Of a DNA stretch of 64,000 nt, positions 34,773 to 44,191 are shown in pieces. The notes below the pieces were generated by a model. That model was not told the DNA's origin. It saw only the letters and a program-made list of their open reading frames with translations, and did not search any database. This DNA is from Stenotrophomonas sp. WZN-1 (GTDB lineage Bacteria; Pseudomonadota; Gammaproteobacteria; Xanthomonadales; Xanthomonadaceae): assembly GCF_002192255.1 (NCBI RefSeq), contig NZ_CP021768.1:1134001-1198000 (forward strand), read 5' to 3'. Made by a program: the position numbers and the translations under genes. Positions within the stretch are counted from its first letter, which is position 1; the number at the start of each line of letters is the position of its first letter.

Positions 34773-36487
34773 TGCGTGGTGCGCTGTCTGTTGCTGTTTC
34801 CCTGGTACTGCTGGCCGGCCATGCAGCGGCCGCGCCGCGCCCGGACTATGTGGGCACCACCGAGCCATTCGCCAGCGATGCGGTGTACTTCGTGGTCACC
34901 GACCGCTTCGTCAACGGCGATCCGTCCAACGACCATCGCGACCAGGGCGGCACGCACCGTACCTTCGATATCCCGGTGCCGTGCCCGGACAAGGTGGACG
35001 GCAACATCGGTTATCTCGGCGGCGACTTCCGCGGCGTGCTCGACAATGCGCAGTACATCCGCAACCTCGGCTTCGGTGCGGTGTGGATTACCCCCATCGT
35101 CGACAACCCGGACGAGGCGTTCACCGGCAGCAAGCCGATCAGCTGCACCAGCACGCTGACCGACCGCGGCAAGACCGGCTACCACGGCTACTGGGGCATC
35201 AACTTCTACAAACTCGACGAACACCTGCCCAGCAAGGACCTGGACTTCGCCGGGCTGACCAAGGGCCTGCACGGTGCTGGCCTGAAGGTGGTGCTGGACA
35301 TCGTCGGCAACCACGGTTCGCCGGCCTGGACCATGCCGATACGGCAGCCGCAGTTCGGCCAGATCTTCGACAAGGACGGAACGCTGATTGCCGACCACCA
35401 GAACCTGCCACCGCAGAAGCTGGATCCGAAGCACAACCCGCTGCACGCGTTCTACAACAACATCGGTCCGGTCGACAGCAAGGACGGCTCGATCTTCGAC
35501 GGCAACCTCGCCGAGCTGTCCGACTTCAACCAGGACAATCCGGCGGTGATGGATTATCTGGTGGGAGCCTACCTGCAGTGGACCGCGCAGGGCGTGGATG
35601 CCTTGCGCATCGACACCATCGGCTGGTTGCCGCACCCGTGGTGGCATGCCTTCGTCAAACGCATCCGCGCCGAGCACCCGGGCATGTTCATGTTCGGCGA
35701 AGCGTTCGATTACGATGCCGCGCGCATCGCCGAGCACACCTGGCCGGCCAACGCCAACGTCAGCGTGCTCGATTTTCCGTTGCGCGGCGCGCTGGAGCAG
35801 ACCTTCGGCACCGCCGGCAAGGGCTTTGAAACCCTGGCCGAGCCGCTGCACCTGAGCGGTGGCCCGTACGCCAATCCGTACGAGCTGATGAGCTTCTACG
35901 ACAACCACGACATGCCGCGCCTGCAGGCCAGCGACAGCGGCTTCATCGATGCGCACAACTGGCTGTTCACCGCGCGTGGCATTCCAGTGGTCTATTACGG
36001 TTCGGAAACCGGCTTCATGCGTGGTCGCGCCGAGCATGCCGGCAATCGTGCCTACTTCGGCCAGCCGCGTGTGGACGCTGCGCCGCAGAGCCCGATCTTC
36101 GCGCCGTTGCAGCGCATCGCCAGGCTGCGCGCAGCCACCCCGGCGCTGCAGCGCGGCCTGCAGGTCAACGAGCGCCTGCAGGGTGATGAGGCAGTGTTCT
36201 TCCGCGTGCTGCAGCAGGGTGACGTCGCGCAGACCGCGCTGGTGCTGCTGAACAAGGGCGACCAGGCGAGGACCTTCACCGTGGCGCGTTACGTCCAGAA
36301 CGGCCGCTGGCGCGACGCGCTGGAGGGAGGTTCGTTGCGGGTGGACGGCGCGCTGAAGGCGGAAGTGCCCGCGCACGGAGTGAAGGTCTACGTGCTGGAT
36401 GCCGCCGTGCAGCAGCCGGCGCTGCAGGCCGAGCTGGACAAGGCGATGGCCGACCAGAAGGCGCGGGACCAGCGGCTGGGACGGTAG
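34772..36487 (+). CDS. Exported alpha-amylase family enzyme (GH13)
   Basis: 571 residues; signal peptide (1-20, GHAAAA). GH13 with catalytic D281 (ALRIDTIGW), E310 (MFGEAFD) and D380 (FYDNHDMPR); the barrel order and VYFVVTDRFVNGDPSNDHRD at the start resemble cyclomaltodextrin glucanotransferase and maltogenic amylase types. It would cut or transfer glucan chains in the periplasm. One-base overlap with the MFS stop (TGATG). A short lysine/Gln-rich tail ends the protein. Confidence 0.92.
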   Translation: MRGALSVAVSLVLLAGHAAAAPRPDYVGTTEPFASDAVYFVVTDRFVNGDPSNDHRDQGGTHRTFDIPVPCPDKVDGNIGYLGGDFRGVLDNAQYIRNLGFGAVWITPIVDNPDEAFTGSKPISCTSTLTDRGKTGYHGYWGINFYKLDEHLPSKDLDFAGLTKGLHGAGLKVVLDIVGNHGSPAWTMPIRQPQFGQIFDKDGTLIADHQNLPPQKLDPKHNPLHAFYNNIGPVDSKDGSIFDGNLAELSDFNQDNPAVMDYLVGAYLQWTAQGVDALRIDTIGWLPHPWWHAFVKRIRAEHPGMFMFGEAFDYDAARIAEHTWPANANVSVLDFPLRGALEQTFGTAGKGFETLAEPLHLSGGPYANPYELMSFYDNHDMPRLQASDSGFIDAHNWLFTARGIPVVYYGSETGFMRGRAEHAGNRAYFGQPRVDAAPQSPIFAPLQRIARLRAATPALQRGLQVNERLQGDEAVFFRVLQQGDVAQTALVLLNKGDQARTFTVARYVQNGRWRDALEGGSLRVDGALKAEVPAHGVKVYVLDAAVQQPALQAELDKAMADQKARDQRLGR

Positions 36488-36596
36488 TGCCGGCCGCTGG
36501 CCGGCAGCCCCGGATTCCTGGCACCTGCCTACCGCTCTGGTGGGTGCCAACCTTGGTTGGCACGCTTTTCGAGCAGTCGAGCAAGCTCGACTCTAC
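36484..36596. repeat. Cluster of three REP-like palindromes
   Basis: GTAGTGCCGGCC unit (36484-36507), GTGCCAACC/GGTTGGCAC (36544-36563) and AGTCGAGC/GCTCGACT ending CTAC (36575-36596), between the amylase operon and the SseB gene. Confidence 0.75.
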
Positions 36597-36628
36597 AATA
36601 GACACCCCTCACGCCCCGCCGTACCGCC

Positions 36629-37015
36629 ATGACCGACCTCGCCCCGCAGACCCCGATCGAAACCCTGCTGAAGGCGGCGATGGACGGGGCGGTGCCGATC
36701 CGCGCCTTCATGGAGGCCTTCGTCGCCTCCGAAGTGGTGCTGCTGACCGGCAGCCTGGTCACCCCCGATGGCAGTGGCTTCGACCCGCTGCTGTTCGACA
36801 AGCACGGCACCCTGCATGTGGCCGTGTTCACCGATCCATCGCGGGTGGGCGTCTACAGCCAGCAGGCCGAACACCAGATCCGCTGGCTGATGCTGGACGT
36901 GCTGCGCCGGGTGCCCAGCGGCTACGGCGTCGTGATCAACCCGGGTACGCCGATGGGCTTCGAGATCTCGCCCAGTGGCATCGGCGAGATCCTGAAGGAC
37001 TTCGCCCAGGGCTGA
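36629..37015 (+). CDS. SseB family protein
   Basis: 128 residues. SseB N-terminal-domain protein: LLKAAMDGAVPIRAFMEAFVASEVVLLTGS at the start, DGSGFDPLLFDKHGTLHVAVFTDPSRVGVY (about 46-75) and PSGYGVVINPGTPMGFEISPSGIGEI. Role unknown; E. coli SseB enhances serine sensitivity. Stands alone between REP clusters. Confidence 0.85.
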   Translation: MTDLAPQTPIETLLKAAMDGAVPIRAFMEAFVASEVVLLTGSLVTPDGSGFDPLLFDKHGTLHVAVFTDPSRVGVYSQQAEHQIRWLMLDVLRRVPSGYGVVINPGTPMGFEISPSGIGEILKDFAQG

Positions 37016-37033
37016 GCCGTCGCCGCGTTGTTT

Positions 37034-37060
37034 GTAGCTTCGAGCATCGCTCGGCCCTAC
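37034..37060. repeat. SMAG-type REP palindrome
   Basis: GTAGCTTCGAGCATCGCTCGG followed by CCCTAC, with mismatches in the stem. Confidence 0.7.
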
Positions 37061-37124
37061 AGAAGGCTTCCCTTCGAGCGCCGTCCGTGATCCCCTTGGA
37101 TGACATCGGGATCGAGGCATCGCC

Positions 37125-37589
37125 ATGGAATTCAGGGTATTAACCGCCGACGCACCGGAGCGGCAGCAGTTGGCCCGGTGGTACCACGCGGAATGGGGCC
37201 AGGACGCCGGCCTGTCGCTTGAACAGGAACGGCAGCGGCTGGATCCGCCACAGGATGCTGAAGGCTTTCCGCACCTGATCGCCGCCTTTGATGACGGCCA
37301 GGTGGTCGGCGCGGTGCAGCTCAAGCGCCGGGAGATGCACGCATTCCCGCAGTACGAGCACTGGCTGGGCAGCGTGTTCGTGGCCGACAGCCATCGCGGG
37401 CGTGGGCTAGCTGGCGGCTTGGTCGAACAGGCCGCGGCACAGGCGGTGCGGATGGGTGTGACCGACCTGTACCTGCAGACCGAGGCCCTTGACGGTGGGC
37501 TGTACGCGCGGCTGGGCTGGAAGCCGCTGCAGGAAGCTGACAACCGCAGCCATCGCGTTCTGGTGATGGTGCGCAGGCTGGGCGCATGA
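37125..37589 (+). CDS. GNAT family N-acetyltransferase
   Basis: 154 residues. GNAT motif A VFVADSHRGRGLAGGLVEQAAAQA (about 85-108) and LYARLGWKPLQEA near the end. Acceptor unknown. Its stop overlaps the next gene by 4 nt (ATGA). Confidence 0.88.
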   Translation: MEFRVLTADAPERQQLARWYHAEWGQDAGLSLEQERQRLDPPQDAEGFPHLIAAFDDGQVVGAVQLKRREMHAFPQYEHWLGSVFVADSHRGRGLAGGLVEQAAAQAVRMGVTDLYLQTEALDGGLYARLGWKPLQEADNRSHRVLVMVRRLGA

Positions 37590-37879
37590 GCGCCCCAACG
37601 GCCCGGCATTCCCGCTCCGCGCTGATCTTCCTGATCGCGGCCATTGTCGTCGCACTGGTGTCCATGCCCGCGCTGCGCGCAGTGGGCATGGTGCTGTGGC
37701 CGATGTTCGTCATGGCCTGGCTGATCAACCTGGGCGCGGCCTGGCATCTGGCGCAGTGGGCACGCCAGCAGGGCCGTTCGGCGTGGGCCTGCGGATTGCC
37801 GGCCGCGCTCGGTACCGTCGCCTCGATCGTGGTCTATGTGCTGCTGGCGTTGCTGGGGCCGAAGGCCGCGGTGCGCTGA
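37586..37879 (+). CDS. Small inner-membrane protein, unknown function
   Basis: 97 residues, three predicted membrane segments (about 12-28, 35-52 and 71-90). No recognised domain. Translationally coupled to the GNAT gene. Ends before a REP and a terminator hairpin. Confidence 0.75.
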   Translation: MSAPTARHSRSALIFLIAAIVVALVSMPALRAVGMVLWPMFVMAWLINLGAAWHLAQWARQQGRSAWACGLPAALGTVASIVVYVLLALLGPKAAVR

Positions 37880-37886
37880 AAGCGCC

Positions 37887-37953
37887 GTGCCGAGCATGGC
37901 TCGGCACTACATGCAGCATGCGGAGCGCCGACGCAACCGCCGGCGCTCCGTTG
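37887..37953. terminator. REP palindrome plus GC hairpin between convergent genes
   Basis: A TGCCGAGC/GCTCGGCA unit (37887-37910) is followed by a perfect CGGAGCGCCG/CGGCGCTCCG stem with a 10-nt loop (37921-37950). It can end both the small membrane gene and the ABC/M1 operon; there is no T-run longer than two. Confidence 0.6.
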
Positions 37954-37955
37954 CC

Positions 37956-40900
37956 TCACATCGTCACCTTGCGCCGGTTGTCATCGCTCACGCGGTCGAT
38001 CAGCTTGTTGTACGGATCGAAGCCTGCTTCATCCGGCTTTTCATCCACGGTCACGGTGATCTCCGGCGTGGCGCTGGTGATGTGATGGCGTTGCAGGTAC
38101 AGCACCTTCTGGTCGCGCTCCCTGCCCGACGGCCCATAGGCGAACACGCCGACCTCGACCCAGTCATCCATCTTCCCGTCGCTTTCCTTGCCCTTGCCGT
38201 CGGCGTACTGCTTGGCCGCGTGCAGGTCCAGGGTCACGTCGTAGCGGCCGTCGTCGCGCTTGCGGGCGCTGGCGGCCATCACCCGGTTGTCGTAGAAACT
38301 GATCTTCTCGAACAGGTCGGTGACCAGCTGCTGGCGGTCAGCCGGGGTCTCGGCACGGATGTACCCCAGCAGCTCGCGTGAGGTGGTGTACGGTGGCTGC
38401 TGGTAACCCTTGTCCTGCAGGAAGCGCTTCAGGGCACGGTTCAGCGCCTGCTCGCCGATTTCCTCACGCAGCCGGTAGAACGCCAGCGACCCCTTCTGGT
38501 AGTGGATGTACTGCTGGTTCTCCACGCGCTCCAGCGGCTGTTCTTCGATGGCTTCGCCACCGCGCCCGGACAGGTAGCCGTCCAGCTCGCGCTTGAGGAA
38601 CTGGCGCATGTGCTGGCGGCCGTACTCCTGCTCCATCACCATCAGTGCCGAGTACTGCGACAGCGATTCGGACAGGACCGTTGCGCCCTGCACGTTGGCA
38701 CCGATCACCTGATGCGCCCACCACTGGTGTGCGATCTCGTGCGCGGTCACGTAGAACACGTAGTCCACCTTGTCCGGGTCACGCAGGTCGGCGATGAAGC
38801 CGATGGCCTCGGAATAGGGAATGGTGTTGGCGAACGACTGCGCGAAGCGGGCATAGCCCGGGAACTCGATGATGCGTACCTGGCGGTGCTGGTAGGGGGT
38901 GAAGTTCGCTTCGTAATAGGCCAGCGATTTCTGCACCGCTTCGATCATCCGGTCCACGTTGTAGCCGTGCGCCGGGTCGAAGTAGACCTCGATCGGGATG
39001 TCCTTGTATTTGGCCCTGCGCACCTCCCAGCGTGCCGAAAGATAGGCGTAGAAGTTCAGCATCGGCCGGTCCATGGCATAGCTGAAGCAGCGTCGGCCAT
39101 TCACCGTGGTCTCCTGCTGCAGGTAGCCCGGCGCCAGCGCCACCTGGTCCGGTGCGGTGCAGACCGTGGTGCGGAAGTCGAGCCAGTCGGCGTCGTTGGA
39201 GATGTAGGTGTTGGCGCGTGCGGCTTCGTCTTCCAGCCTGGGCATGCGCCGCGGCTCACCCAGGTCGCGCTTGCGGCGCTCGTTGCGGTCACTGATCTCC
39301 GCACCTTCGTTGTAGCCGAAGGAAGGCAGTACGCGGCTGTTGAAGAAGGTACCGTTGTCGACGATGTTGCTCGGTGCCTGGCCGGCGGTGATGCCGTTGG
39401 GCTTCTGCACCACCCGGAAGTGGAGGCTGCGGCTTTCACCCGGTTGCAGTGGTTTCTGCAGGCGGTAGACGCGGTAGCCGAGATCGGCGTCATGCATCGA
39501 AAGTGTCTGCCCACCCAGGTCAACCGCGACCAGCTGCTTGTCGTCGGCCATAGACACATGCACGTCCTGGATCGGCACGGCATGCGTGTTGCGCACCGTC
39601 CAGTTCGCATCGATCACCATCGACTGCGATTCGGGGAACAGGTCCACGCGATTGTCCACCGCCACGATGCGAGGCTGCGGCAGAGTGCGGTACTTCGATA
39701 GTTCACGCTCGTAGCGCGCCTGCAGGTCCAGCTGCTGGTCGGGCGAGGTGAACTCGTTGCGGACGTTGGTGCTCCAGTACAGCCAGCCGCCCACGCCGAC
39801 GAAGGCCAATGCGGCGACTCCGGCAAAGACCCCGGTCGGGCCGCGCAGGCGGCGGCCGGCCAGGGCCAGGCGCTGGCGCAGGCCCTGGCTGACGCCGCGT
39901 ACCCAGAAGGCCGATGCCAGGCACATCAAGGTCAGCAGGAACAGCGCCCAGTAGCCCTGGAACGCCAGTTGCCCGGTCAGGAAGTGGCCGTAGCCGTTCA
40001 TGTCCGAATAGGGCGCGTTGGGCCAACTGCCGAAGTTGTACAGGTTCTGCGTGTAGTCGAGCAGGCCGAGCACACCCTGGCCGATCATCACAACGATCAG
40101 CAGTGCGTAACCGACGAACTTGTTGTTGGTGAGTACCTGCAGCACCAGCGCCAGGCCGCCCATCAGGATGTAGACCACCGAATCCAGCGCCAGGCTGCGC
40201 AGGTACAGCAGCGGCTCCAGGTGCGTGTAGCCCTTGGCCAGCTGCACGCCCATCGCCGCCAGCGCACCGGCGGCCTGGAAGCAGACGATCACCGCCAGCA
40301 GTGCGGTGAACTTGGCCAGCAGCGGTACCCAGTTCGGCACCGGCATCGCGTCGGTCACTTCGTTGATGCGCGCGCTGCGTTCCTTCCAGACCAGCTCACC
40401 GGCGAAGAACAGCACGATGATCACCAGCAGCCAACTGAAGGCGCCCTGCAGCGCCATGATCATCTGCGAGGTGACCGGCCAGATCGAGGTGCCATACAGT
40501 GTCTGCCGGAACAGCGCGCTGGGCAGGAAGTTGGCCAGGCCCAGCACCAGCAGCACGATGAACGGCACGCTGCGCAGAACGCCGCGTGTATCGAAGCGGA
40601 CCTGGCGCAGGAACTGCTGCCACGCGGTGGTCGCTCTGAATGCCGGTACCACGCGTGGCAGTGTAGTGCGGGTGGGACGGAGAGCGGCGGCATCGGCCAC
40701 GGGCTGCGCCTGCCTGCGGCCCCAGCGACGGCGGCCGCTGCCGCTGCGCTCGGTCCGGAACAGCGCGAAGGTGGCGGCGAACAGCGCTGCGGCCACGCTC
40801 AGCCAGAGGATGCGGTTGGCCAGCAGATAGCCGGTCAGCTCGGGAATCCCGTTGTTGCGCTCGGCGGTGGACCAGTAGCGGATGGTGCGGCTGAGTGCGC

Positions 40901-41540
40901 GCATGCCCAGCGGCTCGCTCAGCACGGCAATCCACGTATTGTCGATGTCGCGCAGCAGGGCTGCACTGACGCCATACAGTACGAGGTAGGCCACCAGGCC
41001 GATGTAGACCCACAGGATCGAACGGGTCAGCGCCGCCAGCAGTGACAGCAATGCCGTGGTGAACAACAGGTTGGGAATGACGATGACCGCGAACGTCCAG
41101 GCATAGCCCCGCCAGCTGACCGGCCCCATGCGTTCGGGATCGACCCACGGCATGAACGGCGCCAGCAACAGGCCGAACGCAATCACAACGTAGACCAGCA
41201 GGCCGGCGGCCAGGGCGGCGGCGATGCGCCCGGCCAGGTAGTCGCGGCGTTTCACCGGGCTGGCGAAGATCAGCTCGGCGGTGCCCAGTTCGAAGTCACG
41301 CAGCAGCGCGTTGCTGACGAACAGAGCGGTGACCAGCATGCCGAGCAGGGTGAAGATACCCAGCATCTGCGCGATCACGGTGGGCGCGTTGCTGTGCACG
41401 TTGCCGCTGCCGCCACCGATCTGCACGGCGTCGCTGGAGGCCGCGGCGAAGGCGAGCAGGGCGAACAGCCCGGCCAGCAGCCACAGCAGCGGGGAACGCA
41501 GCTGCTCGCGCAGCTCGAAGCGGAAGAAGTCGAGGGTCAT
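37956..41540 (-). CDS. ABC-2 type permease fused to M1 aminopeptidase
   Basis: 1194 residues. Residues 1-560: ABC-2-type membrane region, two sets of about six membrane helices (LLWLLAGLFALLAF at the start, GVLGLLDY near the end). After a further segment (about 575-600), residues 640-1180 form an M1 (gluzincin) peptidase domain with the zinc motif H934-E-I-A-H-Q-W-W-A-H. The second glutamate of M1 enzymes should lie near SLSQYSAL. Such fusions are annotated as ABC transporter permease/M1 family aminopeptidase in Xanthomonadaceae. The ATPase is encoded just upstream. Confidence 0.92.
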   Translation of the reverse strand: MTLDFFRFELREQLRSPLLWLLAGLFALLAFAAASSDAVQIGGGSGNVHSNAPTVIAQMLGIFTLLGMLVTALFVSNALLRDFELGTAELIFASPVKRRDYLAGRIAAALAAGLLVYVVIAFGLLLAPFMPWVDPERMGPVSWRGYAWTFAVIVIPNLLFTTALLSLLAALTRSILWVYIGLVAYLVLYGVSAALLRDIDNTWIAVLSEPLGMRALSRTIRYWSTAERNNGIPELTGYLLANRILWLSVAAALFAATFALFRTERSGSGRRRWGRRQAQPVADAAALRPTRTTLPRVVPAFRATTAWQQFLRQVRFDTRGVLRSVPFIVLLVLGLANFLPSALFRQTLYGTSIWPVTSQMIMALQGAFSWLLVIIVLFFAGELVWKERSARINEVTDAMPVPNWVPLLAKFTALLAVIVCFQAAGALAAMGVQLAKGYTHLEPLLYLRSLALDSVVYILMGGLALVLQVLTNNKFVGYALLIVVMIGQGVLGLLDYTQNLYNFGSWPNAPYSDMNGYGHFLTGQLAFQGYWALFLLTLMCLASAFWVRGVSQGLRQRLALAGRRLRGPTGVFAGVAALAFVGVGGWLYWSTNVRNEFTSPDQQLDLQARYERELSKYRTLPQPRIVAVDNRVDLFPESQSMVIDANWTVRNTHAVPIQDVHVSMADDKQLVAVDLGGQTLSMHDADLGYRVYRLQKPLQPGESRSLHFRVVQKPNGITAGQAPSNIVDNGTFFNSRVLPSFGYNEGAEISDRNERRKRDLGEPRRMPRLEDEAARANTYISNDADWLDFRTTVCTAPDQVALAPGYLQQETTVNGRRCFSYAMDRPMLNFYAYLSARWEVRRAKYKDIPIEVYFDPAHGYNVDRMIEAVQKSLAYYEANFTPYQHRQVRIIEFPGYARFAQSFANTIPYSEAIGFIADLRDPDKVDYVFYVTAHEIAHQWWAHQVIGANVQGATVLSESLSQYSALMVMEQEYGRQHMRQFLKRELDGYLSGRGGEAIEEQPLERVENQQYIHYQKGSLAFYRLREEIGEQALNRALKRFLQDKGYQQPPYTTSRELLGYIRAETPADRQQLVTDLFEKISFYDNRVMAASARKRDDGRYDVTLDLHAAKQYADGKGKESDGKMDDWVEVGVFAYGPSGRERDQKVLYLQRHHITSATPEITVTVDEKPDEAGFDPYNKLIDRVSDDNRRKVTM

Positions 41541-41552
41541 GGCGTGCTCCGC

Positions 41553-42455
41553 TCAGGCTGCCGCGCGGGCACGGGCCTGCAGGCGCAGGCGCTGGAAGTA
41601 CACGTCCTCAAGGTCGGGTGCCACGGCCACGAAGCCGTCGCCGGGGTCGTTGGCGCTGTGCACGTGGATCACCGGGCGGCCACCGACCAGGCGGGTGGAC
41701 AGCACCACGTAGCGCGCTTCATGGTCGGCCAGCTCCGAAGGATCGACCTGCTTGCGCCAGACCTGGTGCTGCAGGGCGTCGATGGCCTCGGCAGGACGGC
41801 CGGTGAGCAGCACCTGGCCCTTGTTCATGATCGCCATCGTCGGGCACAGGTCGGTCACGTCCTCGACGATGTGGGTGGACAGGATCACAGCCACGTTTTC
41901 GCCGATCGCCGCCAGCAGGTTGAGGAAGCGGTTGCGTTCCTCCGGGTCGAGGCCGGCGGTGGGTTCATCGACGATCACCAGCCGCGGGTCACCCAGCAGC
42001 GCCTGGGCGATGCCGAAGCGCTGGCGCATGCCGCCGGAGTAGGTACCGAGCTTGCGCTTGCGCGCGTCCCACAGGTTTACCTGCTGCAGCAGCTCATCGA
42101 CCACCTCGCGGCGCTGGGCGCGCTGGGTCAGGCCCTTGAGCACCGCGAAATGCTCCAGCAGGTCCAGCGCGCTGACCTTCGGGTAGACGCCGAAGTCCTG
42201 CGGCAGGTAGCCCAGCCGGCGGCGCACCGCGTCCTTGTCGCGCAGCACGTCGATCGACGCCTCACCCGGAATGCTGAGCGTCGCCGTGCCACTGTCGGCC
42301 TCCTGCAGGGTCGACAGCGTGCGCATCAGCGAGGACTTGCCGGCGCCGTTCGGGCCGAGCAGGCCGAACATGCCGCGCGGGATATCCAGGGTGACGTTGT
42401 TGAGGGCATGCACGCCGTTGGCGTACGTCTTGGACAGCGAATCGATCTTCAGCAT
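41553..42455 (-). CDS. ABC transporter ATP-binding protein
   Basis: 300 residues. Walker A GPNGAGKSS (34-42), signature YSGGMRQRFG and Walker B LVIVDEPTAGLDPEER with the H-loop STHIVEDV. It powers the permease-peptidase encoded 12 nt downstream. The cargo is unknown; the C-terminal about 75 residues are an extension seen in drug/lantibiotic-type exporters. Confidence 0.93.
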   Translation of the reverse strand: MLKIDSLSKTYANGVHALNNVTLDIPRGMFGLLGPNGAGKSSLMRTLSTLQEADSGTATLSIPGEASIDVLRDKDAVRRRLGYLPQDFGVYPKVSALDLLEHFAVLKGLTQRAQRREVVDELLQQVNLWDARKRKLGTYSGGMRQRFGIAQALLGDPRLVIVDEPTAGLDPEERNRFLNLLAAIGENVAVILSTHIVEDVTDLCPTMAIMNKGQVLLTGRPAEAIDALQHQVWRKQVDPSELADHEARYVVLSTRLVGGRPVIHVHSANDPGDGFVAVAPDLEDVYFQRLRLQARARAAA

Positions 42456-42581
42456 GCGACGTACACCTTTCCGTGTGTGATCGGGCTGTTTATCACTCGC
42501 AACTGGGCTGGCGTCATGCGCCGTTGGTCATGGGGCCGTGCGGGTAGCAGGTGGTGGCCCCCACCGTTGAAGGGTGCGGCA

Positions 42582-42592
42582 GGGGGGGGGGG
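42582..42592. repeat. Homopolymeric G tract (11 G) upstream of the KaiC-like gene
   Basis: Eleven consecutive G, preceded by GCA, about 100 nt before the KaiC-like start at 42695. Such tracts are slippage-prone. See findings. Confidence 0.9.
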
Positions 42593-42694
42593 CAGGCTGT
42601 GAAGTCTTCCTGAATGCGTTGGGAAAGGTCGGCCGGATCACACAGGACGTCGACAGGGGCACCGATAGTCTTTGCGCCTCTCAGGGCCATTGCC

Positions 42695-44191
42695 ATGCAG
42701 GCGTACATGCGGACTGTTACCGGAGTAGAGGGACTGGACAGCATTCTTGGTGGCGGACTTCCGCAGGCACGGCTGTATCTGCTGGAAGGGCCACCAGGCT
42801 CCGGCAAGACCACGTTGTCGCTTCAGTTCCTGCTGGAAGGCCTGCGGCGGGGCGAATGTTGCCTGTACATCACGTTGTCCGAGACCGCCGAGGAACTGCG
42901 CGAGGTCGCCGTTGCCCATGGCTGGTCGCTGGATGGCCTGCACCTGTTCGAACTGGGGTCGGCTGAAGGCGCAATGGGCAACGGTCGCCTGCAGTCGGTG
43001 CTGCATTCGTGGGAAATGGAGCTGGACGAGACGGTCAATCTGATCATGTCCAAGGTGGACAGCATCGGGCCCACCCGCGTGGTGTTCGATTCGTTGTCCG
43101 AACTGCGCCTGCTGGCCCAGGACTCTCTGCGCTACCGGCGCCAGATCCTGGCGTTGAAGCAGTTCTTCGCGCCCAAGAGCGCTACGGTGATCCTGGTCGA
43201 TGACCTGACCTCTACCGGCGAAGAGCGCGACGGGCAGTTGCACAGCCTGTGCCACGGCGTGCTGTCGCTGGAACGCCTTACCCTGGATTTCGGCCCGGCC
43301 CGGCGCCGCATGCAGGTGCAGAAGCTGCGCGGTGTGGATTTCATTGCGGGCTACCACGATATGGTGATCCGTCGTGGTGGGCTCGAGATTTTTCCCCGCT
43401 TGATCGCCTCCGAGCACCACGACCGGTTCGTGGGTTCGCCGGTGAGCAGTGGCGTCGACGAGATCGATCGCCTGCTGGGCGGGGGGCCCCTGCGCGGCAC
43501 CTCGACCCTGTTGACTGGGCCCGCTGGCAGCGGCAAGACCAACGTCGCCCTGCAATACGTGTGGGCAGCCTGCGAACGTGGCGAACGCTGCTGCATCTTC
43601 GAGTTCGACGAGCGCATCGGCACGTTGTTGGCGCGTGCATCTGCGCTGGACATCGACCTGGACAAGCATCTGCACTCGGGCCTGCTGGAGATCCTGCAGA
43701 TGGATCCGGCCGAGATGTCGCCGGGTGAGTTCTCCTGGAACCTGCGCAAGGCGGTCGAGCAGCGCAACTGCAGCGTGCTGGTGATCGACAGCCTTAACGG
43801 CTATGTCACGGCAATGCCACAGGAAAAGCAGCTGATGCTGCAGCTGCACGAGATGTTGTCCTACCTCAACCAGAAGGGCGTAGCGACGTTCCTGATCAAT
43901 CCGCAGCATGGCCTGGTGGGCACTATGTCCACTGGCAGTCTCAATGTGTCCTATATCGCCGATGCGGTGGTGCTGTTCCGGTTCTTCGAGGCCAAGGGGC
44001 GCATCCGCAAAGCCATTTCGGTGATCAAGAACCGCGGCGGTGCGCATGAGGACACCATCCGTGAGTTGAAGATCGACGGGCGGGGCATCACCGTCAGTGC
44101 GCCGTTGGCAGACTTCCAGGGCATCCTGACCGGAACACCCGAATTCGTGGGTGACAGCGCGGTGCTGCTGGGCCAGTCCGATGCCCGATAG
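42695..44191 (+). CDS. KaiC-like double ATPase
   Basis: 498 residues from MQAYMRTVTG; ATG at 42614 would add 27 residues. Two RecA-like KaiC domains. CI: Walker A GPPGSGKTT (about 32-40), with S62-E63 where KaiC has catalytic Glu-Glu. CII: Walker A GPAGSGKTN (about 275-283), FEFDERIGTLL in the place of the CII glutamates, and NVS419-Y420-IAD where KaiC has phosphorylated Ser431-Thr432. No kaiA or kaiB is in the window. Overlaps by 11 nt the hybrid histidine kinase downstream, so it likely acts in signalling with that kinase, not as a circadian clock. Confidence 0.9.
   Translation: MQAYMRTVTGVEGLDSILGGGLPQARLYLLEGPPGSGKTTLSLQFLLEGLRRGECCLYITLSETAEELREVAVAHGWSLDGLHLFELGSAEGAMGNGRLQSVLHSWEMELDETVNLIMSKVDSIGPTRVVFDSLSELRLLAQDSLRYRRQILALKQFFAPKSATVILVDDLTSTGEERDGQLHSLCHGVLSLERLTLDFGPARRRMQVQKLRGVDFIAGYHDMVIRRGGLEIFPRLIASEHHDRFVGSPVSSGVDEIDRLLGGGPLRGTSTLLTGPAGSGKTNVALQYVWAACERGERCCIFEFDERIGTLLARASALDIDLDKHLHSGLLEILQMDPAEMSPGEFSWNLRKAVEQRNCSVLVIDSLNGYVTAMPQEKQLMLQLHEMLSYLNQKGVATFLINPQHGLVGTMSTGSLNVSYIADAVVLFRFFEAKGRIRKAISVIKNRGGAHEDTIRELKIDGRGITVSAPLADFQGILTGTPEFVGDSAVLLGQSDAR

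Noticed and set aside
42640..42694. Possible sigma-54 promoter before the KaiC-like gene
   Set aside because: The spacing between GG and GC elements is 14 nt instead of 10.
42695..44191. Circadian clock
   Set aside because: No kaiA/kaiB nearby and the Thr phosphosite is replaced by Tyr.
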